Part shown: positions 10,042-18,153 of the stretch, one piece after another | Numbering within the stretch: the first letter of the stretch is position 1 | Layout: every line of letters begins with the position of its first letter | NCBI RefSeq assembly: GCF_030398335.1 | Contig: NZ_JAOAOP010000002.1 | Location: 124,001 to 188,000, forward strand | Direction: 5' to 3' | DNA: 64,000 bases | From: Aquibium sp. A9E412 | Lineage (GTDB): Bacteria > Pseudomonadota > Alphaproteobacteria > Rhizobiales > Rhizobiaceae | Program-made: the position numbers and the translations under genes | The notes under the pieces: generated by a model | Databases searched by the model: none | What the model was told of the DNA's origin: nothing | The model's input: the letters and a program-made list of their open reading frames with translations, nothing else

Positions 10042-11229
10042 ATGCCCCGTCTTCGCCCGCTTTCCGCCGCGCTCGCGCTCGGCGGTCTTCTCGCCGCCCT
10101 GCCGTCCGTCGCCGGCGCGTGGGAAGCCGACGCCGTGCTCGAGAGCATGCAGGGCGTGTTCGAGGAGCAGGGCTTCGACATCACCTGGGGCGATGCGGCC
10201 GTCGACGGCACGACGATCCGCCTGTCCGACGCCCAGGTCGCGCTGGCCGGCGAGGCCGAGCGCCTGCCGATCGGCAGCCTGACCCTCAACGGCGTGAGCG
10301 AGCAGGACGACAGCTACCGCGTCGACCAGCTCTCGCTGCCCTACTATTCGACCTCCGCGCCGGACGGCTCGCTGACGGCGACCGGCGTGTCGATCTCGGG
10401 CCTGGTGCTGCCGAAGCAAGGCACCGAGGCGCCCTATGGCGGCATGATGGTTTATGACAGCATCGAGCTCGGCGAGGTCGTCGCCAGCATGCAGGGGACG
10501 CAGATCTTCCGCCTCACCGACCTGCATGCCGAGATGATGGTGCCGGAAGGCGACGACGGCATGCTGGAGTTCACCGGCGCGGCGGAAGGCTTCGCCCTCA
10601 ATCTCGACGCGCTCGTCGAGGAGGACGCGCAGCGCCAGGTGCTGCAGCGCTTCGGCTATTCCGAGCTCAAGGGCTATCTCGAGATGGCGGGAAGCTGGCG
10701 CCCGTCGGACGGCCGGCTGATCGTCTCGCAGTACGACCTGACGGTGGTCGACGCCGGCACGATCGGCCTGATGCTCGACCTCAGCGGCTACACGCCGGCC
10801 TTCATCGATTCGATGCGCCGGGTGCAGGAGCAGATGGCGGCCAATCCCGAGGGCGAGTCCGCCCAGGGGCTCGCTATGCTCGGCCTGCTGCAGCAGCTCA
10901 ACTTCCACGGCGCCGTGGTGCGGTTCTCCGACGACACGCTGACCAACAAGGTGCTCGAGTTCGTCGCCGCGCAGCAGGGCGCCGAGCCGTCCGACGTCGC
11001 CAACCAGGTCAAGGCGATCGTGCCGATGCAGCTGATGAGCTATCTCGGCCCCGAGCTGACGACCGAGGTGAGCGAGGCGGTGACGCGCTTCCTCGACAAC
11101 CCGGAGAGCCTGGAGATCCGCGCCGAGCCGGACAAGCCCGTGCCCTTCGCGCTGCTGATGGGCGCGGCGATGGCCTCGCCGCAGTCGCTGCCCGGCCAGA
11201 TCGGTCTCGCGGTCAACGCCAACGAGTAG
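10042..11229 (+). CDS. Exported protein of unknown function
   Basis: Protein of 395 residues that I do not recognise. The N-terminus (MPRLRPLSAALALGGLLAALPSVAGA) is a clear Sec signal peptide cleaved around residue 27, so the mature protein is periplasmic or envelope-associated. The rest has no membrane helix; it is acidic, alternates short hydrophobic strands with polar turns, and contains no cysteine after the signal. Two loosely similar passages (around 60-140 and 185-260: titratable strands followed by LTVVDAG or LSLPYYS-like segments) suggest a repeated beta-rich fold. ATG 10042 is preceded by AAGGATCACCCC. It converges on pcp with an 18-bp gap. No enzymatic motif was found. Confidence 0.7.
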   Translation: MPRLRPLSAALALGGLLAALPSVAGAWEADAVLESMQGVFEEQGFDITWGDAAVDGTTIRLSDAQVALAGEAERLPIGSLTLNGVSEQDDSYRVDQLSLPYYSTSAPDGSLTATGVSISGLVLPKQGTEAPYGGMMVYDSIELGEVVASMQGTQIFRLTDLHAEMMVPEGDDGMLEFTGAAEGFALNLDALVEEDAQRQVLQRFGYSELKGYLEMAGSWRPSDGRLIVSQYDLTVVDAGTIGLMLDLSGYTPAFIDSMRRVQEQMAANPEGESAQGLAMLGLLQQLNFHGAVVRFSDDTLTNKVLEFVAAQQGAEPSDVANQVKAIVPMQLMSYLGPELTTEVSEAVTRFLDNPESLEIRAEPDKPVPFALLMGAAMASPQSLPGQIGLAVNANE

Positions 11230-11247
11230 CGCCGGCGGCCGGCCGGC

Positions 11248-11886
11248 TCAGCCCGGCCGCTGCGCGCCGCCGCGCCAGGACTGCGCGCACACCCGCACGA
11301 TCTCCAGCGCGCCGGCCACCAGCGCCGGACGCGGCAGGGCGTTGGGCGCGGCGGCATGCTCGTCGAGCGGCGGCACGTGCACGAAGCCCGCCATCGGCGG
11401 CCGGAAGCCGGCGCAGGCGCCGGCGCGCGACAGATAGAAGAGATAGTTGCACAGATAGCCGCCGGCGTCCTGCGACCAGGAGACCGGCAGGCCGCGCGCG
11501 GCCAGCGCCGCGTGCAGCGCGTCGAGCGGCAGCGCCGACGGCAGGTCCGGCATGCCCGGCGCGATCGCCGCCGCCGGCGGCCGGCGCCCGGCATTGTCGG
11601 CGCGCGGGGCGAGCGCGTTGCGCGCCAGGCGCTCCAGCCGGAAGCCGTGCGCGTCGGCGGCGAGGCCGAAATGGATGGCGATGTCGGGCGCGAAGGCGGC
11701 CAGCGCGGCGAGCCGCGCGGGCACCGCGTCGTACTCGACGGCCAGCACCTCGGTGCGCAGCGCGCCGAGATGCGCCAGCAGCGGCCGGCGCGCCTCGAGC
11801 TCGGCCATCAGCGCCTCGGTCGGATTGACCGGCGCGCCGGGAAAGACGGAAAAGCCGGTGACCAGGATGCGCGGACGGCCGGCCAT
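11248..11886 (-). CDS. pcp: Pyroglutamyl-peptidase I (peptidase C15)
   Basis: Cytosolic cysteine peptidase of 212 residues that removes N-terminal pyroglutamate from peptides. The whole triad is visible: Glu85 in the FRLERLARN motif, Cys146 in AGGYLCNY and His170 in GFVHVP, in the order and spacing of the family (E81, C144, H168 in the Bacillus enzyme). The N-terminus ILVTGFSVFPG is also typical. ATG 11886 lies 8 bp downstream of the aspS stop in the same direction, so the two genes are probably co-transcribed. The much longer frame running upstream is an out-of-frame reading of aspS and was discarded. Confidence 0.9.
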   Translation of the reverse strand: MAGRPRILVTGFSVFPGAPVNPTEALMAELEARRPLLAHLGALRTEVLAVEYDAVPARLAALAAFAPDIAIHFGLAADAHGFRLERLARNALAPRADNAGRRPPAAAIAPGMPDLPSALPLDALHAALAARGLPVSWSQDAGGYLCNYLFYLSRAGACAGFRPPMAGFVHVPPLDEHAAAPNALPRPALVAGALEIVRVCAQSWRGGAQRPG

Positions 11887-11894
11887 CGCCTCGC

Positions 11895-13679
11895 CTAGTC
11901 CTTCGGCGGCACGGCGCGCAGGTGCAGTTCGCGGAGCTGCTGGGCCGACGGCTTGGACGGCGCGCCCATCAGAAGGTCGACGCCCTGCTGGTTCATCGGG
12001 AACAGCGCCACGTCGCGCAGGTTCTTCGCGCCGCAGATCAGCATGACGATGCGGTCGATGCCGGCGGCCAGCCCGCCATGCGGCGGCGCGCCGTACTGGA
12101 AGGCGCGGTAGAGGCCGCCGAAGCGCTCCTCCACGTCGGCCTGCGACAGGCCGACGATGCCGAACGCCTTGACCATCAGGTCGGGCAGATGGTTGCGGAT
12201 GCCGCCCGAGACGATCTCGAAGCCGTTGCACACCAGGTCGTACTGGAAGGCCTTGATGGTCAGCGGGTCCTGCGTCTCGAGCGCCTGCATGCCGCCCTGC
12301 GGCATGGAGAACGGGTTGTGGCCGAAATCGATGCGCTTCTCGTCCTCGTCCCATTCGTAGAACGGGAAGTCGACGATCCAGCACAGCGCGAAGCGGCTCT
12401 CGTCGACCAGGCCGAGCTCCTCGGCCGCGCGCACGCGCGCCGCGCCAGCGAAGGGCGCGAACTTCCTCGGGTCGCCGGCGACGAAGAAGCAGGCGTCGCC
12501 GTCGGCCAGGCCGAGCTGCTGGCGGATCGCCTCGGTGCGCTCGGCGCCGATGTTCTTGGCGATCGGGCCGGCGCCCTCGAGCGCCTCGCCCTCGCGGCGC
12601 CAGAAGATGTAGCCGAGGCCCGGCTGGCCCTCGCCCTGCGCCCAAGAATTCATGCGGTCGCAGAAGGCGCGGCTGCCGCCGGTGCGCGCCGGCACGGCCC
12701 ACACCTCGGCCTTGTCGTCATTGGCCAGGATGTTGGCGAAGACCTTGAAGCCGGAGCCGCGGAAGTGCTCGGAGACCTCCTGCATCTCGATCGGGTTGCG
12801 CAGGTCGGGCTTGTCGGTGCCGTAGCGGCGCACCGCCTCGTCGTAGGGGATGCGCGGCCATTCGGCATCGACGGCGCGGGCGCCGGCGAACTCCTCGAAC
12901 ACGCCGCGGAAGACCGGCTCCATGGTCGACAGGATCTCGTCCTGCTCGACGAAGCTCATCTCGACGTCGAGCTGGTAGAACTCGCCGTAGAAGCGGTCGG
13001 CGCGCGGGTCCTCGTCGCGGAAGCACGGCGCGATCTGGAAATAGCGGTCGAAGCCGGAGACCATCAGGAGCTGCTTGTAGATCTGCGGCGCCTGCGGCAG
13101 CGCGTAGAACTCGCCCGGATGCAGCCGCGAGGGCACCAGGAAGTCGCGCGCGCCCTCCGGCGAGGAGGCGGTGAGGATCGGCGTCTGGAACTCGCTGAAG
13201 CCGGCCTCCACCATGCGCCGGCGCATCGAGGCGACCACCCGGGTGCGGGTCATGATGTTGCGGTGCAGCGTCTCGCGCCGTAGGTCGAGGAAGCGGTACT
13301 TGAGGCGGATGTCCTCGGGATAGTCGGGCTCGCCGAAGACCGGCAGCGGCAGCTCCTTCGCCTGGCTCAGCACCTCCATCTCGCGGGCGAACACCTCGAC
13401 CTCGCCGGTCGGCAGGTTGGGGTTGACCGTCTCGGGCGTGCGCGCCTTGACCGTGCCGTCGACGCGGACCAGCCACTCGCCGCGCACCCGCTCGGCCACC
13501 GCGAAGCACGGCGAATCGGGATCGGCGACGATCTGCGTGATGCCGTAGTGGTCGCGCAGGTCGATGAACAGGAGGCCGCCATGGTCGCGAACCCGGTGCA
13601 CCCAGCCCGACAGGCGGACGGTGGTGCCGACGTCGGCGGTTCTCAACTGGGCGCAGTTGTGGCTGCGGTAGCGGTGCAT
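11895..13679 (-). CDS. aspS: Aspartate--tRNA ligase
   Basis: Class II synthetase of 594 residues with the bacterial architecture. An OB-fold anticodon-binding domain is at about 1-110 ([12 protein letters not shown]). The catalytic core has motif 2 in [10 protein letters not shown] near residue 220 and motif 3 in [13 protein letters not shown] near 540. The bacterial GAD insertion lies between about 290 and 420. Charges tRNA-Asp; whether it also mischarges tRNA-Asn for GatCAB processing cannot be decided from sequence alone. ATG 13679 matches the family start; the longer frame upstream is Arg/Pro-rich and not conserved in type. It is followed by pcp. The divergent persulfide operon begins 248 bp upstream. 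Confidence 0.96.
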   Translation of the reverse strand: MHRYRSHNCAQLRTADVGTTVRLSGWVHRVRDHGGLLFIDLRDHYGITQIVADPDSPCFAVAERVRGEWLVRVDGTVKARTPETVNPNLPTGEVEVFAREMEVLSQAKELPLPVFGEPDYPEDIRLKYRFLDLRRETLHRNIMTRTRVVASMRRRMVEAGFSEFQTPILTASSPEGARDFLVPSRLHPGEFYALPQAPQIYKQLLMVSGFDRYFQIAPCFRDEDPRADRFYGEFYQLDVEMSFVEQDEILSTMEPVFRGVFEEFAGARAVDAEWPRIPYDEAVRRYGTDKPDLRNPIEMQEVSEHFRGSGFKVFANILANDDKAEVWAVPARTGGSRAFCDRMNSWAQGEGQPGLGYIFWRREGEALEGAGPIAKNIGAERTEAIRQQLGLADGDACFFVAGDPRKFAPFAGAARVRAAEELGLVDESRFALCWIVDFPFYEWDEDEKRIDFGHNPFSMPQGGMQALETQDPLTIKAFQYDLVCNGFEIVSGGIRNHLPDLMVKAFGIVGLSQADVEERFGGLYRAFQYGAPPHGGLAAGIDRIVMLICGAKNLRDVALFPMNQQGVDLLMGAPSKPSAQQLRELHLRAVPPKD

Positions 13680-13850
13680 GAAGGCGTTCCGTTCGTTGGA
13701 GCGTCGCTGGAAACGGGCCGGCGGCCGCGCCGGGCCGGGAAAAATCCGCGCGAAAAGCGCATGCGCACCCGCTTTTGTCAAGGCGAGCGCGGCGCCGCGC
13801 CCGGCGGCTGCCGGCGGCGGCGGCCGCGGCGGGGCACGGCCGGCCGCCCC

Positions 13851-13879
13851 TTGAATTCTCAATATACATTCTATGTAAG
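13851..13879 (+). promoter_or_regulatory. Promoter and candidate BigR/SqrR operator of the persulfide operon
   Basis: An AT-rich island in G+C-rich DNA. A candidate -35 TTGAAT (13851-13856), 17-bp spacer and -10 TGTAAG (13874-13879) precede the operon by about 49 bp. The perfect inverted repeat TACAT-TCT-ATGTA (13865-13877) overlaps the end of the spacer and the -10 element. That is the expected place for an ArsR-family repressor, here probably the one encoded at 15263-15574. The operator assignment is inferred from position and symmetry. Confidence 0.6.
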
Positions 13880-13927
13880 TATAAACTGATCGTTCCCGAT
13901 CGACCCACGACCGAATGGAGTGCGTGC

Positions 13928-14368
13928 ATGTATGAAAAGATCGACGAGCGGCTGGCGGTCGCCAGGCAGCCGGCGCTCGACGCCTTTCCCGCGATCGCGG
14001 AGGCAGGCTTCGCCAAGGTGATCAACAACCGCCGCGAGGGCGAGGATCCCGACCAGCCGACCTCCGAGGCCGAGGCACAGGCCGCCGCGGCGGCCGGGCT
14101 CGGCTACGCGCATGTGCCGGTGGCCGGCGGGGCGATCGACGAGCCGACCGTGCGGCGCTTCCAGAAGGAGCTCGCCGAGGCCGACGGACCGGTCTTCGCG
14201 CACTGCCAGTCGGGCAAGCGCTCGCTGGTGCTGTGGGCGATCGGCGAGGTGCTCGACGGGCGCATGCGCACCGGCGAGGTGGCCGATTTCGGCGCGCGAC
14301 ACGGCTTCGACCTGTCGAACGCGGTGACCTGGCTTGAAAACAACGGACACGCAGGAGACCAGCAATGA
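13928..14368 (+). CDS. TIGR01244/DUF442-type sulfurtransferase
   Basis: Small cytosolic protein of 146 residues in the family annotated as TIGR01244 sulfur transferase (the phosphatase-like domain often attached to Blh). The active-site loop is HCQSGKRS near residue 97. It has the CX4R spacing seen in this family and in rhodaneses rather than the CX5R of protein phosphatases. It probably handles persulfide sulfur together with the dioxygenase encoded next. ATG 13928 follows the operator region directly. Its stop overlaps the start of the dioxygenase gene (ATGA), implying translational coupling. In many relatives the two domains are fused; here they are separate. Confidence 0.85.
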   Translation: MYEKIDERLAVARQPALDAFPAIAEAGFAKVINNRREGEDPDQPTSEAEAQAAAAAGLGYAHVPVAGGAIDEPTVRRFQKELAEADGPVFAHCQSGKRSLVLWAIGEVLDGRMRTGEVADFGARHGFDLSNAVTWLENNGHAGDQQ

Positions 14369-15252
14369 GCGGCAAACCCGACGTGAAGGCGTTCTACGAC
14401 CCGCGCACCTTCAGCGTGCAGTACGTCGTGTGGGACCCGGCGACGATGAAGGGCGCGGTGATCGACCCCGTGCTCGACTTCGAGCCGAAGTCGGGCGCCA
14501 CCAAGACCGAGTGCGCCGACGCCATCCTCGATTTCGTGCGCGACAGGGGCATTGCGGTCGAGTGGATCCTCGACACCCACCCGCACGCCGACCACTTCTC
14601 GGCCGCGCGCTACCTCAAGGACAAGCTCGGCGCGCCGACGGCGATCGGCGAGAAGGTCGTCGAGGTGCAGAAGCTGTGGAAGGACATCTACAACTTCCCC
14701 GACTTCCCGGCCGACGGCTCGCAGTGGGACCGGCTGTTCGCCGACGGCGAGCGCTTCAAGGTCGGCGACATCGACGCGCAGGTCATGTTCTCGCCCGGCC
14801 ACACGCTGGCCTCGATCACCTACGTGATCGGCGACGCGGCCTTCGTGCACGACACGCTGTTCATGCCCGACGGCGGCACGGCGCGGGCCGACTTTCCCGG
14901 CGGCAGCGCCAAGCGGCTGTGGGATTCCATCCAGGCGATCCTGGCGCTGCCCGACGAGACGCGCATCTTCACCGGCCACGACTACCAGCCGGGCGGCCGC
15001 GAGCCGCGCTGGGAAAGCACGGTGGCCGAGCAGAAGCGCGACAACAAGCACCTCGCCGGCGGCGTGACGGAGGCCGAGTTCATCAAGCTGCGCGACGAGC
15101 GCGACCAGACGCTGCCGATGCCCAAGCTGATCCTGCACGCGCTGCAGGTCAACATGAACGGCGGCCGGCTGCCGGAGGCCGAGGCGAACGGGCGGCGCTA
15201 CCTGAAGTTCCCGCTCGACGCCCTCGGCCAGGCCGCCTGGGGCGACGACTGA
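14365..15252 (+). CDS. blh: Persulfide dioxygenase-like metallo-beta-lactamase-fold hydrolase (ETHE1/Blh)
   Basis: MBL-fold protein of 295 residues. The metal motif THPHADH is near residue 71, a further His lies in SPGHTLASI near 149, and FTGHDY is near 211. The layout matches Blh/ETHE1-type persulfide dioxygenases, which oxidise glutathione persulfide to sulfite using one Fe(II). ETHE1 itself is shorter, about 250 residues; the extra C-terminal segment (about 240-295) is typical of the bacterial Blh branch. It sits between the sulfurtransferase (4-bp overlap) and the ArsR regulator (10-bp gap) in one operon. The start has GGAGACC upstream. The substrate is inferred from family and context. 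Confidence 0.88.
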   Translation: MSGKPDVKAFYDPRTFSVQYVVWDPATMKGAVIDPVLDFEPKSGATKTECADAILDFVRDRGIAVEWILDTHPHADHFSAARYLKDKLGAPTAIGEKVVEVQKLWKDIYNFPDFPADGSQWDRLFADGERFKVGDIDAQVMFSPGHTLASITYVIGDAAFVHDTLFMPDGGTARADFPGGSAKRLWDSIQAILALPDETRIFTGHDYQPGGREPRWESTVAEQKRDNKHLAGGVTEAEFIKLRDERDQTLPMPKLILHALQVNMNGGRLPEAEANGRRYLKFPLDALGQAAWGDD

Positions 15253-15262
15253 GGCTGCCGCC

Positions 15263-15574
15263 ATGGCACGCGCCGAGCTGACGGAACGGGCCGACGAGGC
15301 GTGCCGGCTGCTCAGGAGCCTGGCCAACCGCAACCGGCTCGCCATCGTGTGCACGCTTGCCGAAGGCGAGCGCTCGGTGGGCGAGCTGGAGACGGAGCTC
15401 GGCATCCGCCAGCCGACACTGTCGCAACAGCTCGCCGCGTTGCGCGAGGACGGGCTGGTCAAGACGCGGCGCGACGCCAAGCGCGTGTTCTACAGCCTGA
15501 CGGACGACCGCGCGGCCGAGCTCGTCGAGGCGCTCTACGCGATCTTCTGCGGCGAGCGCCCGGCCCGCGGCTGA
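15263..15574 (+). CDS. bigR: ArsR-family persulfide-responsive repressor (BigR/SqrR-like)
   Basis: Winged-helix regulator of 103 residues. The recognition helix segment is RQPTLSQQLAALREDGLV, followed by the beta-wing TRRDAKRVFYSL. Two cysteines, C30 (LAIVCTL) and C96 (AIFCGE), are 66 residues apart. BigR (C42/C108) and SqrR (C41/C107) have the same spacing; there the pair forms a polysulfide bridge that releases DNA. The metal-binding residues of SmtB/ArsR sensors are absent. It is the third gene of the persulfide operon and probably represses it through the palindrome at 13865-13877. An additional C14 has no obvious counterpart. Confidence 0.88.
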   Translation: MARAELTERADEACRLLRSLANRNRLAIVCTLAEGERSVGELETELGIRQPTLSQQLAALREDGLVKTRRDAKRVFYSLTDDRAAELVEALYAIFCGERPARG

Positions 15575-15682
15575 CCGCCCGGCCGACGACGGCCGCCCTG
15601 CCCTCGCGCAAGGCGGCCGTCTGGCACATGCCGTGCGCGCCCGCGCGGGCTATGCCAGGGATGTCGCCCGCGCCCGGATTCC

Positions 15683-16915
15683 ATGGCCAGCCTTCGCCCG
15701 CTCATCCCGCTCCTCCTCGCCGCCGGCATCCTGCTTGCGGGCAACGGGATGCAGGGCACGCTGATCGCGCTGCGCGGCGCCGACGAGGGCTTTTCGCCGG
15801 CCGCCATCGGCCTGATGGGCACCGCCTATTTCGCCGGCTTCCTGATCGGCTGCTTCTCGGTGCCGCGGCTCCTGCGCCGCGTCGGCCACATCCGCACCTT
15901 CGCCTCGCTCGCCGCGCTCGCCTCGGCCGGCACGCTGCTGCTGGTGCTGGCCATCGATCCGCTGGTGTGGGTCGCGGTGCGGCTTCTGACGGGCATCTGC
16001 TTCGCCGGCCTGTTCACGGTGATGGAAAGCTGGATCAACGCGGCCGCCTCGAACACCGACCGCGCCCGCGTGCTGGCCGTCTACCGCATCGTCGACATCG
16101 TCGCCGTCACCGGCTCGCAATACCTGATCCCGGTGTTCGGCGTCGACGGCTTCACCGTCTTCGCGGTGATGGCGATCATGATCACGCTGTCGCTGGTGCC
16201 GGTGTCGGCCGGCGACCGCTCCAACCCGCAGCCGCCCGAGGCCTTCCGCCTCGACCTTGCCGCAGTGTGGCGCATCTCGCCGCTGGCGGCGATGGGCTGC
16301 GTGGCGATCGGCATGACCAACGGCGCCTTCCGCCTGATCGGCCCGGTCTACGCCCAGGAGATCGGCCTGACGACGGCCGAGATCGCCACCTTCATCTCGG
16401 CCGGCATCATCGGCGGCGCGGTGATGCAGTATCCGCTCGGCGCCTGGTCCGACCGGCACGGCCGGCGCGGCGTGCTGCTCGTGTCGACCACGCTCGCCAT
16501 GGCGGCGGCGCTGGCGATCCTGTTCCTGGCCGGCGACCGGCCGTGGTCGAACTTCCTCGCCGTCTTCTTCTTCGGCGCCTTCGCCATGCCGCTCTACTCG
16601 CTGTCGGCCGCGCACGCCAACGACCATGCCGGCAAGGGCGAGTTCGTGCAGGTCGCCGCCGGGCTGATGTTCTTCTATTCGATCGGCGCCATCGTCGGCC
16701 CGACCGCCGCCTCCTGGCTGATGGAGCGCTTCGGCCCGTCGGCGCTGTTCGCCTTCTCGGCCGCCGTCTATGCCGGCTTCATCGCGCTGACGCTCTACCG
16801 CATGGGGGTGCGCCCGTCGGTGCCGGCCGAGCGCCGGCGGCGCTTCATCGCGCTGTTGCGCACCTCGCCGGTGTTCGCCCGGCTGGCCCGCCGCGGCGCG
16901 CGCGAGCGGCCGTGA
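15683..16915 (+). CDS. Major facilitator superfamily transporter
   Basis: Twelve-helix permease of 410 residues. The N-terminal half has FAGFLIGCFSVPRLLRRVGHIR, a degenerate motif A, near residue 52. The C-terminal half carries a better motif A, GAWSDRHGRRG, near 252. The layout resembles YcaD/DHA1-type MFS proteins. Substrate unknown. It starts 108 bp after the ArsR gene on the same strand, so transport linked to sulfur stress is possible but unsupported by any motif. The first residues MASLRPLIPLLLAAG begin the first helix directly, supporting the start. Confidence 0.83.
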   Translation: MASLRPLIPLLLAAGILLAGNGMQGTLIALRGADEGFSPAAIGLMGTAYFAGFLIGCFSVPRLLRRVGHIRTFASLAALASAGTLLLVLAIDPLVWVAVRLLTGICFAGLFTVMESWINAAASNTDRARVLAVYRIVDIVAVTGSQYLIPVFGVDGFTVFAVMAIMITLSLVPVSAGDRSNPQPPEAFRLDLAAVWRISPLAAMGCVAIGMTNGAFRLIGPVYAQEIGLTTAEIATFISAGIIGGAVMQYPLGAWSDRHGRRGVLLVSTTLAMAAALAILFLAGDRPWSNFLAVFFFGAFAMPLYSLSAAHANDHAGKGEFVQVAAGLMFFYSIGAIVGPTAASWLMERFGPSALFAFSAAVYAGFIALTLYRMGVRPSVPAERRRRFIALLRTSPVFARLARRGARERP

Positions 16916-16970
16916 GGCGGCCGATGCCAATCCCCTTCCATCGCCGCGACGAAATCCCTAAAGAGGACGC

Positions 16971-18143
16971 ATGGAACTGATCACATCGCAAGCGGCCCTG
17001 GAAGAGGCCGTCGCCGCCCTCGAGCAATCCGATTTCGTCACGGTCGACACCGAGTTCATCCGCGAGACGACCTTCTGGCCGGAGCTGTGCCTGATCCAGA
17101 TGGCGGCGCCGGGCGTCACCGCGCTGGTCGACCCGCTGGCCGACGGCATCGATCTCGCGCCCTTCTTCCGGCTGATGGGCGACGAACGCGTCACCAAGGT
17201 CTTCCACGCCGCGCGCCAGGACATCGAGATCGTCTTCCACCGCGGCGGGCTGATCCCGCACCCGGTGTTCGACACCCAGGTGGCGGCGATGGTGTGCGGC
17301 TTCGGCGACAGCGTGTCCTACGACCAGCTCGTGCAGAAGGTGACCGGCCAGCGCATCGACAAGTCGTCGCGCTTCACCGACTGGCGGCGCCGGCCGCTGA
17401 CCGACAAGCAGCTCGAATACGCGCTGGCCGACGTCACCCACCTGATCGAGGTCTACCGCCACCTCAAGGCCGAGCTGGAGCGCGAGGACCGCGCCCACTG
17501 GCTGAACGAGGAGATGGAGGTGCTGACGGCGCGCTCGACCTACGACCAGCACCCCGAGGACGCCTGGAAGCGGCTCAAGCTGCGCGTGCGCAAGCCGCAG
17601 GAGCTCGCCGTCATGCAGGCGGTGGCGGCCTGGCGCGACCGCGAGGCGCGCGAGCGCAACGTGCCGCGCGGCCGCATCGTCAAGGACGACGCGATCTACG
17701 AGATCGCCGCCCAGCAGCCGCGCGACCAGGCCGCGCTCGGCCGGCTGCGCGCCATTCCGCGCGGCTGGGAGCGCTCGGCGGCGGCCGGCGGCCTGCTCGA
17801 GGCGGTCAACGCCGCGCTCGACCTGCCGCGCGAGGAGCTGCCGCGCATCCCGCGGCCGCAGCAGATGCCCGAGGGCACCGGCGCGGCGGCCGAGCTGCTC
17901 AAGGTGCTGCTCAAGCTGGTCGCCGAGCGCGAGGGCGTGGCGGCCAAGATGCTCGCCTCCAGCGACGACATCGACCGCATCGCGGCGGAGGGCGAGGAGG
18001 CCGACGTGCCGGCGCTGAGCGGCTGGCGGCGCGACGTGTTCGGCGACAAGGCTCTGGCGCTGGTGCGCGGTGACACGGCGATCAAGTTCGAGAAGCGGCG
18101 CATCCGGCTGATCGACCTGCCGCGCAGCGAGGCGGCCGAGTAG
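16971..18143 (+). CDS. rnd: Ribonuclease D
   Basis: DEDDy 3'-5' exoribonuclease of 390 residues that trims tRNA and other stable RNA precursors. The three Exo motifs are present: VDTEF (about residue 24, DxE), HAARQDIE (about 82) and YALADVTHL (about 150; Tyr and Asp four apart). An HRDC domain at about 210-290 (RKPQELAVMQAVAAWRD) and a second, more diverged C-terminal HRDC-like segment follow. Size and order match proteobacterial RNase D. ATG 16971 has AGAGGA at ideal spacing. It converges on the ppx gene with 10 bp between stops. Confidence 0.93.
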   Translation: MELITSQAALEEAVAALEQSDFVTVDTEFIRETTFWPELCLIQMAAPGVTALVDPLADGIDLAPFFRLMGDERVTKVFHAARQDIEIVFHRGGLIPHPVFDTQVAAMVCGFGDSVSYDQLVQKVTGQRIDKSSRFTDWRRRPLTDKQLEYALADVTHLIEVYRHLKAELEREDRAHWLNEEMEVLTARSTYDQHPEDAWKRLKLRVRKPQELAVMQAVAAWRDREARERNVPRGRIVKDDAIYEIAAQQPRDQAALGRLRAIPRGWERSAAAGGLLEAVNAALDLPREELPRIPRPQQMPEGTGAAAELLKVLLKLVAEREGVAAKMLASSDDIDRIAAEGEEADVPALSGWRRDVFGDKALALVRGDTAIKFEKRRIRLIDLPRSEAAE

Positions 18144-18153
18144 AACGCGACGC

